The notes: a model not told the origin generated them from the letters alone. Positions 39,600-48,699 are shown, numbered from the stretch's first letter. The stretch is 64,000 bases of DNA from UBA6912 sp963792895 (GCA_963792895.1 CAWBYA010000004.1:409219-473218); one strand, 5' to 3'. Translations and numbers: made by a program.

Positions 39600-40370
39600 G
39601 TGACGAAGACGCGCCGGGTCGAACGAGTGATGGGTACCGCAGTGGTGTTCGACGTGCGCGGCGAGGTCGCCGCGGAGGCCATCAGTGAGGCGGTCGACTA
39701 CCTCCACTGGGTGGATGCCACCTTCAGCGTATACCGGCGGAGCAGCGAGATCTCTGGCGTCTCCCGAGGTGAGCTGTCGATCGACGACGCAAGCCCCGAG
39801 GTCCGTGAGGTCCTGACCAGGTGTGGCGACCTACGGGTGGCGACCGACGGGTGGTTCGAGCATGAGCCGCGGTTCCCAGGCGCCAGGACGCTCGACCCGT
39901 CCGGCTACGTGAAAGGCTGGGCGATCGATCGGGCCGCCCAGATCCTCCTCGATGGCGGGGCGAAGTGCCTGTCGATCGCCGCAGGAGGTGACCTCGTGGC
40001 GATCGGGCGGCCGGACGGTGTTGCACCATGGCGGGTCGCCATCCAGCATCCGGCCCGACGCGACGCCATATCGGCGGTCGTCGGGGTCGATGGCGGAGCG
40101 GTGGCAACGTCCGGACGGTACGAGCGAGGCCCGCACATCTGGCAGCACGGCGGAATCGCTCGAAGCGCACTCTCCTCGATGACCGTGGTCGGGCCGGAGT
40201 TGGGGACGGCTGATGCACTCGCCACCGCGCTGTTCGCGGCGGGGGACCCGACAGGAGGCGACTGGTTCGAACGGTTCCCCGGCTACGGCATCATCGCGGT
40301 GGATGCCGTTGCGACGATGTGGGCGAGCCCGGCGATCGACCTGTTGCCGGTACGCCGGGACGTAGCCTGA
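39600..40370 (+). CDS. apbE: FAD:protein FMN transferase (ApbE)
   Basis: 256 residues from GTG 39600, beginning one base after the FMN-binding protein stop. Motifs of the family are in order: VMGTAVVFDV, HWVDATFSVYRRSSEIS, SGYVKGWAIDRAAQIL, AAGGDLVAIG and ATSGRYERG, with the Mg-binding region in the last part (GTADALATALFAAG). It transfers FMN from FAD to Thr of an FMN-binding domain, here most likely its neighbour. No lipoprotein signal is seen, so it may act inside or be exported by an unusual route. Confidence 0.88.
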   Translation: MTKTRRVERVMGTAVVFDVRGEVAAEAISEAVDYLHWVDATFSVYRRSSEISGVSRGELSIDDASPEVREVLTRCGDLRVATDGWFEHEPRFPGARTLDPSGYVKGWAIDRAAQILLDGGAKCLSIAAGGDLVAIGRPDGVAPWRVAIQHPARRDAISAVVGVDGGAVATSGRYERGPHIWQHGGIARSALSSMTVVGPELGTADALATALFAAGDPTGGDWFERFPGYGIIAVDAVATMWASPAIDLLPVRRDVA

Positions 40371-40418
40371 CCCACCGCAAGGTCTGCGACAATCGGCCGC
40401 AGCGAAAGGTCGGGGAAA

Positions 40419-41240
40419 TTGGACATCTATGGCGATCTCCAGCGTGCGGCGTCGGCGATGGCCGAGCGTACGGGTTCAAGGGCGCACGATGTAGCGGTCG
40501 TTCTTGGATCGGGGTTCGGCGACTATGCCGCCATCCAGGCTGGTGCCGTCGCTGTGCCCTATCGGGACATTCCCGGATTCCCGCTCCCCGGCGCCGCCGG
40601 CCACGCCGGGGTCGCGTACTCGTGCCGCAAGGGTGCAAATCGGGTGCTGCTGTTGGCCGGTCGCATCCACCACTACGAGGGCCGATCGATGGACGAGGTC
40701 ACCTTTGCGGTCAGGACGGCGGTGATGGCAGGCTGCCGGACGGTCGTGTTGACGAACGCAGCCGGCGGATGCGGTGAAGGCGTCCGTCGTGGCGACGTCG
40801 TCGTGATCCGAGACCACCTCAATCTCGCCGGAGTGAGCCCGCTCGTCGGCCCCAACGACGATCGCCTCGGGCCCCGCTGGCCGGACATGACGGACGTGTA
40901 CACGCGAGAGGTCCGCACGTTCGCTCACGAAGCGGGTACGGCGGCCGGCCTGCACCTGCGGGAGGGCGTGTATGCGTGGTTTGCGGGCCCCATGTTCGAG
41001 ACTCCCGCCGAGGTCGAGATGGCGCGGCGTCTCGGTGCCGACCTCGTCGGGATGTCCACGGTCCCCGAGGCGACGGCTGTGCGCCACATGGGGGCACAGG
41101 TGCTCGGACTTTCGCTGGTGACCAACCTCGCTGCAGGGATCTCAGCCGGGCCGATCACTTCTCAGGAGGTGCTGGCGACGGCCGCAGAGTCGGGGGCGAC
41201 GGTGGCACGCTTCTTGGACGAGGTGCTCGTCCGTCTGTGA
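40419..41240 (+). CDS. Purine-nucleoside phosphorylase
   Basis: 273 residues from TTG 40419. Trimeric PNP pattern: VAVVLGSGFGDYA, AGHAGVAYSCRKG, LLLAGRIHHYEGRSMDEV, TNAAGGCGEGVRRGDVVVIRDHLNLAG, FAGPMFETPAEVEMARRLGADLVGMSTVPEA and the Asn in SLVTNLAAG that binds the purine base. The enzyme splits purine nucleosides with phosphate. It is 49 bases after ApbE on the same strand, with no obvious functional link. Confidence 0.9.
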   Translation: MDIYGDLQRAASAMAERTGSRAHDVAVVLGSGFGDYAAIQAGAVAVPYRDIPGFPLPGAAGHAGVAYSCRKGANRVLLLAGRIHHYEGRSMDEVTFAVRTAVMAGCRTVVLTNAAGGCGEGVRRGDVVVIRDHLNLAGVSPLVGPNDDRLGPRWPDMTDVYTREVRTFAHEAGTAAGLHLREGVYAWFAGPMFETPAEVEMARRLGADLVGMSTVPEATAVRHMGAQVLGLSLVTNLAAGISAGPITSQEVLATAAESGATVARFLDEVLVRL

Positions 41241-41251
41241 CGGCCGCCGAG

Positions 41252-41464
41252 TCAAGCGGCGCTGGTCGCGGCTTTGGCCGGACCCACGTCGTCGCGTTCG
41301 GCCGAGAGCAGGTTCCGTGCGATATCGAGCGCCTCGCCGTCGCCGCGATGGGCGATCGGCGCCGCGATCCAGTGGGCGACGTGCGCTCGGGCGACACCGT
41401 CGCGGTCGATCAGCAGGTGGGCGAGATCATCGGTCCAGAACCATGCCACAGGCACCTCCACCAC
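41252..41464 (-). CDS. Small protein of unknown function (70 aa)
   Basis: The open frame to 41716 overlaps the acetyltransferase; the likely part begins at GTG 41464 (VVEVPVAWFWTDDLAHLL) and ends SAERDDVGPAKAATSAA. The composition (Trp-rich start, DRDGVARAHVAHWIAAP) looks like a genuine short protein, but no family is recognised and no strong ribosome binding site is visible. It is convergent with the nucleoside phosphorylase gene. Confidence 0.45.
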   Translation of the reverse strand: MVEVPVAWFWTDDLAHLLIDRDGVARAHVAHWIAAPIAHRGDGEALDIARNLLSAERDDVGPAKAATSAA

Positions 41465-41561
41465 GAGTGAGCCGACCAGGGACCATCTCAACGTACACCG
41501 CTTGTCAAGCGGCCCGGCTGCAGGGTGCCGGGGTCTGCAGCGTGTACGATCCGGCGCCGTC

Positions 41562-41993
41562 ATGCTGCGCCGAGCCACGCTTTCCGACCTCACGAGCCTC
41601 CTCGGCATGGTCGAGGAATACTGCGCACTCGACGCCCACGAGTTCGATGCTCGATTCGCAACTCGAGGGCTCGCTCCATTGCTCGAGTCCGATGACCACG
41701 GCGTTGTGTGGATCATCGAACCGAATGACGAACCGCTTGGCTACGCGGTGGTGACGTGGGGATGGTCGATCGAGAGCGGTGGGAGAGACGCGCTCCTCGA
41801 CGAGGTGTACGTGCGCACGCGCAGTGAGGGCATCGGCGGCGCCGCCATCGACGAGATCCTCGACGACCTCCGCAGGCGTGGTGTCCGGCGGGTGTTCCTC
41901 GAGACCGAGGAGGCGAACGATGGCGCACGCCGGCTGTACACCCGCCATGGGTTCGAGCCCGAAGCGTCGATCTGGATGGCGAGGCAGCTGTGA
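41562..41993 (+). CDS. GNAT family N-acetyltransferase
   Basis: 143 residues from ATG 41562. GNAT features are DLTSLLGMVEEYCALD at the N-terminus, LDEVYVRTRSEGIGGAAIDEIL with the acetyl-CoA pyrophosphate-binding loop (RxxGIGG), and ETEEANDGARRLYTRHGFEPE at the end. It acetylates an amine with acetyl-CoA. The target is unknown. The promoter probably overlaps the divergent small gene. Confidence 0.85.
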   Translation: MLRRATLSDLTSLLGMVEEYCALDAHEFDARFATRGLAPLLESDDHGVVWIIEPNDEPLGYAVVTWGWSIESGGRDALLDEVYVRTRSEGIGGAAIDEILDDLRRRGVRRVFLETEEANDGARRLYTRHGFEPEASIWMARQL

Positions 41994-42089
41994 ACACGAT
42001 CGCCGCACCATGACCGTGCCACGTCGACTCTCACGCATCTCCTAGCTACCTCATAGGTTGGACCTATCCCACTGTGCTGTGATCTCGGC

Positions 42090-42623
42090 ATGAAGACGAT
42101 GGACGACATCGCGCTGGTGGCCGCACGGTCGGCGCCCAGGCGCAGGAGGGGAAACCGCCACCTCACGTTGTTCCTGGTCGACTTCGCGCTCTTCGTTGTG
42201 TTCGTTGCGGCGATGGATGTCCCGCTCACCGGAATCCCGGTTCACGAGTGGCTCGGCATCGTCATCGCGTTGGCCACCGTCGTGCATCTCGTCCAGCACG
42301 GCAATTGGATCCTGACCACGGGAAGACGGTTGCGTGGGTCGACGTCCTTCATGAATCGTCTCAACTACGCGATGATGATCCTCTTGTTTGCAGCGTTCGC
42401 GTCGATCGTCGTCTCCGGACTGGCGATCTCGGAGGCTGCATTACCGTTTCTCGGCATCGTTCCCGTCGGCTCCGACTTCTGGCTGTGGCTGCATCTCGCC
42501 TCTGTTGCGGCGACGGTGTGGGTGACGGCGCTCCACGTCGCTTTCAACTGGAAGTGGTCCGTCGGTGCGCTGAACCGGTACATCGCCGGCCCGGTCGGCC
42601 GCCTCGTGAGAGGACTGTCGTGA
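42090..42623 (+). CDS. DUF4405 cytochrome-b-like membrane protein
   Basis: 177 residues from ATG 42090. Four membrane segments: LTLFLVDFALFVVFVAAMD, WLGIVIALATVVHLVQHG, YAMMILLFAAFASIVVSGL and FWLWLHLASVAATVWVTALHVAFNWKW. His residues in helices 2 and 4 (VVHLVQHGNW, LHLAS and ALHVAFNWKW) are placed to bind heme, as in DUF4405 proteins related to flavocytochrome b561. These often work with FMN-binding domain proteins, and one is encoded 2.5 kb upstream. It overlaps the next gene in GTGA. Confidence 0.72.
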   Translation: MKTMDDIALVAARSAPRRRRGNRHLTLFLVDFALFVVFVAAMDVPLTGIPVHEWLGIVIALATVVHLVQHGNWILTTGRRLRGSTSFMNRLNYAMMILLFAAFASIVVSGLAISEAALPFLGIVPVGSDFWLWLHLASVAATVWVTALHVAFNWKWSVGALNRYIAGPVGRLVRGLS

Positions 42624-43036
42624 GGCGCGCCTTCGAGCGGACCCTGCAGGTCCTGCTCTGGGGCCTGGGTGTGACGATCGTGTGGGCGGTCGTGGCCCTG
42701 ACCTCGTGGGGAGCGGCGCAGTCACCGATCGGCGCCGGGCCCGGCTACGTCGATCGCATACGGCCTTTGACCTTCGTCGGTGGCGCGATCGTCGTGTGTG
42801 TGTCGGGAACGCTTCTCGTCCAGACCGCCGTGGCATCGCTGCGGCGGGGCCGCCCGTCGCAGCGCCAGGGAGCGGCGAGTCGGGTCGTCAGCGCCCGAAC
42901 GACCGCGGCACTCGCATCCGTCCAAGTGACGGCATCGGCCGTCGGCGTGATCGAGAGGGGCCGGACATGGCAGGATCTCCCTGCCGAACCGCCTGCACAG
43001 CCCGCACGAGCCGCTGCCGATACCGCCGGCCCCTGA
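42620..43036 (+). CDS. Two-helix membrane protein, unknown
   Basis: 138 residues from GTG 42620, coupled to the DUF4405 gene by a 4-base overlap. Two hydrophobic segments (about 8-30, VLLWGLGVTIVWAVVALTSW, and 52-75, LTFVGGAIVVCVSGTLLVQT) are followed by a basic then Ala/Pro-rich tail ending PARAAADTAGP. No family is recognised. Coupling suggests it is a partner of the DUF4405 protein. Confidence 0.65.
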   Translation: MRRAFERTLQVLLWGLGVTIVWAVVALTSWGAAQSPIGAGPGYVDRIRPLTFVGGAIVVCVSGTLLVQTAVASLRRGRPSQRQGAASRVVSARTTAALASVQVTASAVGVIERGRTWQDLPAEPPAQPARAAADTAGP

Positions 43037-43090
43037 GGGAGCGCCGCCGATCTCGTGCGTTGTCGAGATGCTGGGGTAGGGTCGAGCCCC

Positions 43091-44728
43091 ATGCCGCAAC
43101 GGTGGACCACTCTCGTGTGGTGCGTGGTGCTCCTCCTGGGCGCCGCACCGATCCTCGCGGCCGAGCTCGTGCCGGGCGGCACCTTCGTAGACGACAACGG
43201 GTCGATCCACGAGGCCTACATCGAGGCCATCGCCGCTCAGGGCGTCACCAAAGGCTGCAACCCGCCGGCCAACGACCGGTACTGCCCCGACAATCCGGTG
43301 ACGCGTGCGCAGATGGCTGCGTTCCTCGTGCGAGCGCGGGGTCTCACCGATGCGCTGCCGAACGCCTTCAGCGACGACGATGGCTCGATATTCGAGAACG
43401 ACATCGACCGTCTGGCGGCGGCAGGGATCACGAAGGGCTGCAACCCGCCGGCCAATGACCGGTACTGCCCAGGCAATCCGGTGACGCGGGGCCAAATGGC
43501 GGCCTTCCTCGTGCGGGCATTCGGCTACACCGAGGGCGCAGGAGCGAACCGCTTCTCCGACGATGACGGCTCGATATTCGAAGCCGACATCGACCGCCTC
43601 GCCGCTGCAGGCGTGACGCTCGGCTGCAATCCTCCCGTCAACGACCACTTCTGCCCGAACGTCCCGGTCACCCGGGCGCAGATGGCGAGCTTCCTGGGCC
43701 GTGCGATGGGGCTCGACCCCATCGTTCCTCCACCCCCGGACCTGCCCCCGGCCGGAAATCCGGACGGAAGCGCAGTGGTTCCGCCGGAGGCGCAGGCGGC
43801 AAACACCTCGACCCCAGACACCGTCATCGGCACGGGCACCCCCGCGAGCTGCTCCTCCCAAGCTGTGGTGAATGCCGTCGCCCAGGGAGGTGTCATCGTG
43901 TTCGACTGCGGGCCCGACCCCGTGACGATCGTGATGACGGAAACGGCGCGCATCTTCAACGACACGGGTCCCGAGATCGTCATCGACGGTGGGGGCCTGG
44001 TGACCCTGAGCGGTGGTGGCACCCGGCGGATCCTCTACATGAACACCTGCGACCAAGACTTGGTGTGGACGACGAGCCACTGCAACGATCAGGATCATCC
44101 CCGGCTCACGGTGCAGAACCTGACCTTCGTCGACGGGAACGCAACGGGGGCTGATCCGGACGGTGGGGGAGCGATCTTCGTTCGCGGTGGTCGGTTCAAA
44201 GTTGTTGCGTCCCGCTTCTTCACGAACGTGTGCGATGCCACGGGCCCCGATGTCGGCGGCGCTGCGATTCGTGTGTTCGACCAGTACGACGATCAGCCGG
44301 TCTACGTGGTGGGCAGCACGTTTGGTGGAGCGCCGGAGCTCGGCAACGTGTGCTCGAACGGAGGAGCTCTCAGCAGTATCGGCGTCTCGTGGACGGTGCT
44401 CAACAGCCTCTTGACCCACAACGATGCCATCGGCTACGGAGCGAATCCGGCCAAGGGCGGCACCCCGGGTGGGGGCAGCGGGGGCGCCATCTACAACGAC
44501 GGCAACACGTTCACGCTGCGGGTTGCAGGAACCAAGATCGAGGACAACCACGCCAACGAGGGTGGCGGCGCGATCTTCTTCGTGAGCAACGACCTCACCG
44601 GCACGCTCGTCATCGAGGACTCCGAGTTGAGGAGAAACCCGAGCGACGGGTTCGAGACGGCAGGTCTTCCCGGAATCTTCTATCTCGGCGACGGCGATCC
44701 CGTGGTCTCCGGATCGATCATCGAGTGA
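43091..44728 (+). CDS. Secreted protein with three SLH-like Cys repeats and a beta-helix domain
   Basis: 545 residues from ATG 43091. A signal peptide (residues 1-24, WCVVLLLGAAPILAA) leads to three repeats of about 55 residues: each has an acidic GSI(H/F)E start, a helix ending GVTKGCNPP, NDRYCP, then PVTRAQMAAFLVRA. This is the actinobacterial S-layer-homology-like type with two Cys per repeat. After a Pro-rich linker (about 205-235), the rest has right-handed beta-helix features: IVIDGGGLVTLSGGG, HPRLTVQNLTFVDGNA, GGAIFVRGGRF and GGAIYNDGNTF. Probably a cell-surface carbohydrate-binding or adhesin protein. Confidence 0.85.
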   Translation: MPQRWTTLVWCVVLLLGAAPILAAELVPGGTFVDDNGSIHEAYIEAIAAQGVTKGCNPPANDRYCPDNPVTRAQMAAFLVRARGLTDALPNAFSDDDGSIFENDIDRLAAAGITKGCNPPANDRYCPGNPVTRGQMAAFLVRAFGYTEGAGANRFSDDDGSIFEADIDRLAAAGVTLGCNPPVNDHFCPNVPVTRAQMASFLGRAMGLDPIVPPPPDLPPAGNPDGSAVVPPEAQAANTSTPDTVIGTGTPASCSSQAVVNAVAQGGVIVFDCGPDPVTIVMTETARIFNDTGPEIVIDGGGLVTLSGGGTRRILYMNTCDQDLVWTTSHCNDQDHPRLTVQNLTFVDGNATGADPDGGGAIFVRGGRFKVVASRFFTNVCDATGPDVGGAAIRVFDQYDDQPVYVVGSTFGGAPELGNVCSNGGALSSIGVSWTVLNSLLTHNDAIGYGANPAKGGTPGGGSGGAIYNDGNTFTLRVAGTKIEDNHANEGGGAIFFVSNDLTGTLVIEDSELRRNPSDGFETAGLPGIFYLGDGDPVVSGSIIE

Positions 44729-44732
44729 CTGA

Positions 44733-45218
44733 TCAGGCGTCCGCCGGGCGGCGTTTCCGGAAGAGCATCTCGCCTTCGGGGTTGGGCTCCCCGGTGGCGA
44801 CGAACCCGCTCGCCTCCGCCAACCGCACCGCAGCATTGTGCTGGGCGTCGACGTAGCCGAACACCTCCGTGACGTCCTTCATCTCGGGGAGCCGCCACAC
44901 GGCGTGCAGAACGGCCTTGCCCAACCCCAGCTTGCGCCGGGTCGGGGCAACGGTCATCTTCATCGACGCCGACCCGTCTCCGTACGACAACACGTCGACG
45001 AGCGCCACGGGTTGCTTGCCGGCAAGCGCCAGCCAGGCATGATGCGCAACGGGATCCTCGCCGTCGACCGGTTGGGTGTCGGCCGGACGCTCGAAGCGGA
45101 GCGTCGACGCCAGCCAGTCGAGACCTCCAACAAACCGCACGGTGTCGGCGTCGTCGAACCAGTCCTCGATCAGCTCCGCATAGTCCGGGGCGAGGGTCAC
45201 GAAGCGTAAGGTGTTCAC
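44733..45218 (-). CDS. GNAT family N-acetyltransferase
   Basis: 161 residues from GTG 45218. N-terminal LRFVTLAPDYAELIEDWF, the VALVDVLSYGDGSASMKMTVAPTRRKLGLGKAVL strand with acetyl-CoA loop, and GYVDAQHNAAVRLAEASGF at the C-terminus give a complete GNAT fold. The target is unknown. It is convergent with the SLH-like gene, the stops being 5 bases apart. Confidence 0.82.
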   Translation of the reverse strand: MNTLRFVTLAPDYAELIEDWFDDADTVRFVGGLDWLASTLRFERPADTQPVDGEDPVAHHAWLALAGKQPVALVDVLSYGDGSASMKMTVAPTRRKLGLGKAVLHAVWRLPEMKDVTEVFGYVDAQHNAAVRLAEASGFVATGEPNPEGEMLFRKRRPADA

Positions 45219-45276
45219 GTTGCCTGACGCTAGCGCTGCCGGGGGTGTGTGGCGCCCGGTAGGGTGCTCGACGCCT

Positions 45277-47406
45277 ATGCCCGCAGACTCGTTTCCCCGC
45301 CGCTACGCCCGCACCCAACGTTTCACGTTGGGAGCCCCGCGTGACTTTCGGGTTGCAGCCGACGGGACCCGAGTCACGTTCCTGCGCAGCCGCAGCGAGA
45401 CGGACCCGGTCACCTGTCTCTGGGCGATCGACCTACCCGAGGGCATCGAGCAGCTGGTAGTCGATCCGATCGTCCTGGGTGCGGACGGCGACGGCGAACT
45501 CCCGGCGGCCGAACGCGCCAGGAGAGAGCGGGCCAGGGAAGGGGCGTCGGGAATCGTCGCCTACGACACCGACGAGAATCTCGAGACAGCAGTGTTCACG
45601 CTCGAGGGACGGCTGTTTGCCGCGCAGGTCGCCACCGGCGTCGTCGAAGAGCTGGCCGCATCGGCAGGGGTGTTCGATCCGCGCCTCAGCCCCGACGGGC
45701 GGCGGATCTCCTACGTGGCGGGAAGGACACTGCGCCTCACCGATCGAGCGGGGTCGGATCGGCTGGTTGCAGCCGAGGACGAGCCGACGGTTTCATGGGG
45801 ATCGGCGGAGTTCGTTGCCGGCGAGGAGATGGGCCGCACCCGGGGCCATTGGTGGAGCCCGCAAAGCGATGCGCTGCTCGTCGAGCGCGCCGACGTAGCA
45901 TCAGTCGCTGAGTGGTGGGTGAGCGCTCCCGCCGCGCCGTGGCGAACGCCTACGCCGATGCGCTACCCGGCTGCCGGCACGGCGAACGCATCGGTCGAAC
46001 TGGCGGTCATCAGGCTGGACGGCCGGCGTGTCGCCGTCGACTGGCGTCGCGGTGAGTTCGAGTACCTCGCTTCGGCAGAATGGTCGCCGAATCGGCATCC
46101 CACATTGGTGGTGCAGACCCGCAGCCAGCAGGTGCTGGCGGTGCTCGATGTCGACCCCGAAACCGGAGCGACGACGGAGATCCACCGGGAAGTCGATCCG
46201 TCGTGGGTCGAGCTGACGCCCGGTGCGCCGATTCGCCGATGGGACGCAGTTCATGTGCTCGCCGACCGCGAGGGTTCGCGGCGCCTGCTCCGCAACGGCG
46301 AACCGCTGACGCCGCCCGGCCTCGAGGTACGCAGCCTGGTGTCGGTGACAGAGTCGTGCGCCATCGTCACCGCATCGCCGGAGCCAACGGAGACCCACGT
46401 CTACCGGGTGGATTTCGACGGAAGGGTTGGAGCGCTCACGGGCAAGGGAGGAGTCCACGCCTGTGTGGCCGGCGGCGACGTCGTGGTCACTGTTGGGCGA
46501 TCGCTGCAAGCTTCGGGGTCACGCACGGAGATACGGCCGGCTTCGGGCGCCGCCATTCCCGTGGCATCGCACGCTGGTGATCCGGGTCTGACACCGAACG
46601 TGGAGATCTTGGCGCTCGGTGGACGGAAGCTGGCCACCGCCCTCATCCTGCCGCGGAACCACGATGCCTCGCCGTTGCCGGTGCTTCTCGACCCGTACGG
46701 CGGTCCGCATGCACAGCGAGTGGTGCGGTCCCACGATGCGTTCCTGGTGCCGCAGTGGTTTGCCGACCAGGGCTTTGCGGTCGTCGTGATCGACGGCCGC
46801 GGCACACCGGGTCGTGGGACGGAATGGGAACGAGCCATCCACGGCGATCTCGCGGCGCCGGTCCTCGCCGACCAGGTCGACGCCCTCTACGCATTGGCTG
46901 CCGAGCGGCCCGAGCTCGACCTCTCCCGCGTGGCGATCCGCGGGTGGAGCTTCGGAGGCTACCTCGCAGCGCTTGCCGTCCTCCGGCGTCCCGACGTGTT
47001 CCACGCAGCGATCGCCGGTGCGCCGGTCACCGATTGGCGGCTCTACGACACGCATTACACGGAGCGATACCTCGGCAACCCAGGTGAAGACGACGCGCCA
47101 TACGAGCGCTGCGACCTGGTTGCCGAAGCGGCAGAGTTGCGGCGCCCGCTCCTTCTCATTCACGGGCTTGCGGACGACAACGTCGTGGCGGCGCACACGC
47201 TTCGCCTCTCCGAGGCCCTGCTTGCCGCTGGACGCCCACATCAGGTGCTTCCGTTGTCCGACGTCTCGCACATGACACCGCAGGATGTCGTCGCCGAGAA
47301 CGTGCTCATCCTCCAGCTCGAGTTCCTGAGGAACACCCTCGGCGTCGTTGACGCGCCAGAGGATGGGCGAACCGATCAGACCGCTGGGGCCGGATTGGGG
47401 ATGTGA
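45277..47406 (+). CDS. S9 family peptidase, dipeptidyl peptidase IV-like
   Basis: 709 residues from ATG 45277. The first 430 residues form a beta-propeller of the DPP IV type (LSPDGRRISYVAGRTLRLTDR, EEMGRTRGHWWSPQSDALLVER with the Glu pair that binds the free N-terminus of the substrate). The C-terminal hydrolase domain has PVLLDPYGGPHAQRV, the nucleophile in IRGWSFGGYLAALA, Asp in HGLADDNVV and His in VSHMTPQD. It removes X-Pro dipeptides from peptides. No signal peptide is seen, so it probably acts in the cytoplasm. Confidence 0.9.
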   Translation: MPADSFPRRYARTQRFTLGAPRDFRVAADGTRVTFLRSRSETDPVTCLWAIDLPEGIEQLVVDPIVLGADGDGELPAAERARRERAREGASGIVAYDTDENLETAVFTLEGRLFAAQVATGVVEELAASAGVFDPRLSPDGRRISYVAGRTLRLTDRAGSDRLVAAEDEPTVSWGSAEFVAGEEMGRTRGHWWSPQSDALLVERADVASVAEWWVSAPAAPWRTPTPMRYPAAGTANASVELAVIRLDGRRVAVDWRRGEFEYLASAEWSPNRHPTLVVQTRSQQVLAVLDVDPETGATTEIHREVDPSWVELTPGAPIRRWDAVHVLADREGSRRLLRNGEPLTPPGLEVRSLVSVTESCAIVTASPEPTETHVYRVDFDGRVGALTGKGGVHACVAGGDVVVTVGRSLQASGSRTEIRPASGAAIPVASHAGDPGLTPNVEILALGGRKLATALILPRNHDASPLPVLLDPYGGPHAQRVVRSHDAFLVPQWFADQGFAVVVIDGRGTPGRGTEWERAIHGDLAAPVLADQVDALYALAAERPELDLSRVAIRGWSFGGYLAALAVLRRPDVFHAAIAGAPVTDWRLYDTHYTERYLGNPGEDDAPYERCDLVAEAAELRRPLLLIHGLADDNVVAAHTLRLSEALLAAGRPHQVLPLSDVSHMTPQDVVAENVLILQLEFLRNTLGVVDAPEDGRTDQTAGAGLGM

Positions 47407-47828
47407 CGCAGCCGTCGCTCGCGAGCCGGGGCGGGCGGCTGCTGAGGCGTTGGTTGTCCGGCCGATGGGGTGTGACTCAGGCAGTGCCGCGCCGGAATGC
47501 GGTGCGCCGTCTCGATGATTGCTTGTGGCCCGCGGCCTGCCTCGATCCATGCGAGAGGCGACATGGCGGAGAGATGCGAGTTGGTGCGAACCAGCCAATC
47601 TGCGATCGAGACCTCGTCCCACCGGCCGGCGAGGGCCGCCACCACTGCTGCCACGTCTGGCCGAAGCCCGTTGCGGTCGAACTGGAAGGCGAAGTACGTC
47701 TCTTCGAGATGATGGCCCGGCAGCCGCAGCACGTCTCGCCGACAGGCCAGCGCGTCGGCGGCGATCCCGAGGCGAGCTGCAGCCTCGCTACGAGTGAGGA
47801 ATGGTCCGGCGAGAAGAGTGTCGATCAT
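47376..47828 (-). CDS. MbcA/Xre toxin-binding-domain-like protein
   Basis: 150 residues from ATG 47828, set by CAGGAG 8 bases upstream. The helical N-terminus (TLLAGPFLTRSEAAARLGI, a helix-turn-helix look) is followed by LRLPGHHLEETYFAFQFDRNG and the helix-rich RPDVAAVVAALAGRW...VSIADWLVRTN, the pattern of MbcA/ParS-type antitoxin domains. The tail is Pro/Arg-rich and unusual, so the C-terminus may be altered by an indel. It overlaps the peptidase end by 31 bases, tail to tail. No RES-domain toxin gene is next to it. Confidence 0.6.
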   Translation of the reverse strand: MIDTLLAGPFLTRSEAAARLGIAADALACRRDVLRLPGHHLEETYFAFQFDRNGLRPDVAAVVAALAGRWDEVSIADWLVRTNSHLSAMSPLAWIEAGRGPQAIIETAHRIPARHCLSHTPSAGQPTPQQPPAPARERRLRHIPNPAPAV

Positions 47829-47925
47829 GTTTCTTGGCTCCTGTGCCAGACCTGTCGGCACTTCGAGCTCGAGCATGAGTTCTCATTGGGTCTGCGTTCC
47901 TTGCGTGGCCTGGCACAATGCCGCC

Positions 47926-48699
47926 GTGACCCAGGAGCACCTGACACGACGGGAACGTGAAGACCGGGCGAGCGATGAGCTTGCGGCCAGGCTCGACGCC
48001 CTGAGCAGACCGCTGGCCGAGCGCGTGCTCGGCCGGGCGATCGAGCTCGACGAGGCGGCTCGCGCCGAAGCCGAGGCGGCGGCCGACAGCATCGACTACG
48101 AGATGCTCAAGGAGGTGGCCCTCGAGGTCGGCATAAGTGAGGACGCGCTCAAGCGTGCTCTTCTCGAGGAGCTCGACACGGACAAGGACCGGAACGTGCG
48201 TCCGGTGGAGCGACTCACTGTCCCTGATGCCGTGCACGGCGGGTTGATCGTCCCTGGGGGCGCGGCAGAGGTGGCGGAGCGCCTCCACACGTACCTTGCC
48301 GCGGCAGCCAAGGCCACCGCAGGCGGGGAACGTCGGCGCTCCATATGGGCCGCCGCGCCTCGTTCGGCGCCGCCCCTACTGCACACCCGCACGGTCGCTC
48401 AGGCCTCAGGTGATCGTCAGCTCGTTGAGATCGACGTGGATACTGCTCGTTCGCGGGGAAGGGCATGGCGCTGGCTCATCGCCGTTCTCGTCCTCGGCGC
48501 GCTCTTCGGCAGCCCGCTCGGCGGCTTGGTGATCCTCGGGATCTGGGTCGCTGGGATGGTGGCGGTCGTCGGATGGCTCAGGCGGATCGGGCGCAGCGCT
48601 CGGCGGAGCATCAACCGGGCACTCCGGGCAGCAGCGGGCGATCGCCACCCGCAGGCACCGCGCAGCTGGCTCGACGTGTGGGAAGAGACCCAGGGCTGA
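47926..48699 (+). CDS. Helical cytoplasmic domain plus membrane segment, unknown
   Basis: 257 residues from GTG 47926 (48 bases after the divergent GTG/ATG region of the MbcA-like gene). The first 90 residues are charged helices (RREREDRASDELAARLDALS, EAEAAADSIDYEMLKEVALEVGI), the middle a beta-rich stretch, and residues about 183-220 contain two hydrophobic segments (WLIAVLVLGALFGSPLGGLVILGIWVAGMVAVVGWL). The C-terminus is basic. It belongs to conserved hypothetical membrane proteins; I cannot name a function. Confidence 0.7.
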   Translation: MTQEHLTRREREDRASDELAARLDALSRPLAERVLGRAIELDEAARAEAEAAADSIDYEMLKEVALEVGISEDALKRALLEELDTDKDRNVRPVERLTVPDAVHGGLIVPGGAAEVAERLHTYLAAAAKATAGGERRRSIWAAAPRSAPPLLHTRTVAQASGDRQLVEIDVDTARSRGRAWRWLIAVLVLGALFGSPLGGLVILGIWVAGMVAVVGWLRRIGRSARRSINRALRAAAGDRHPQAPRSWLDVWEETQG

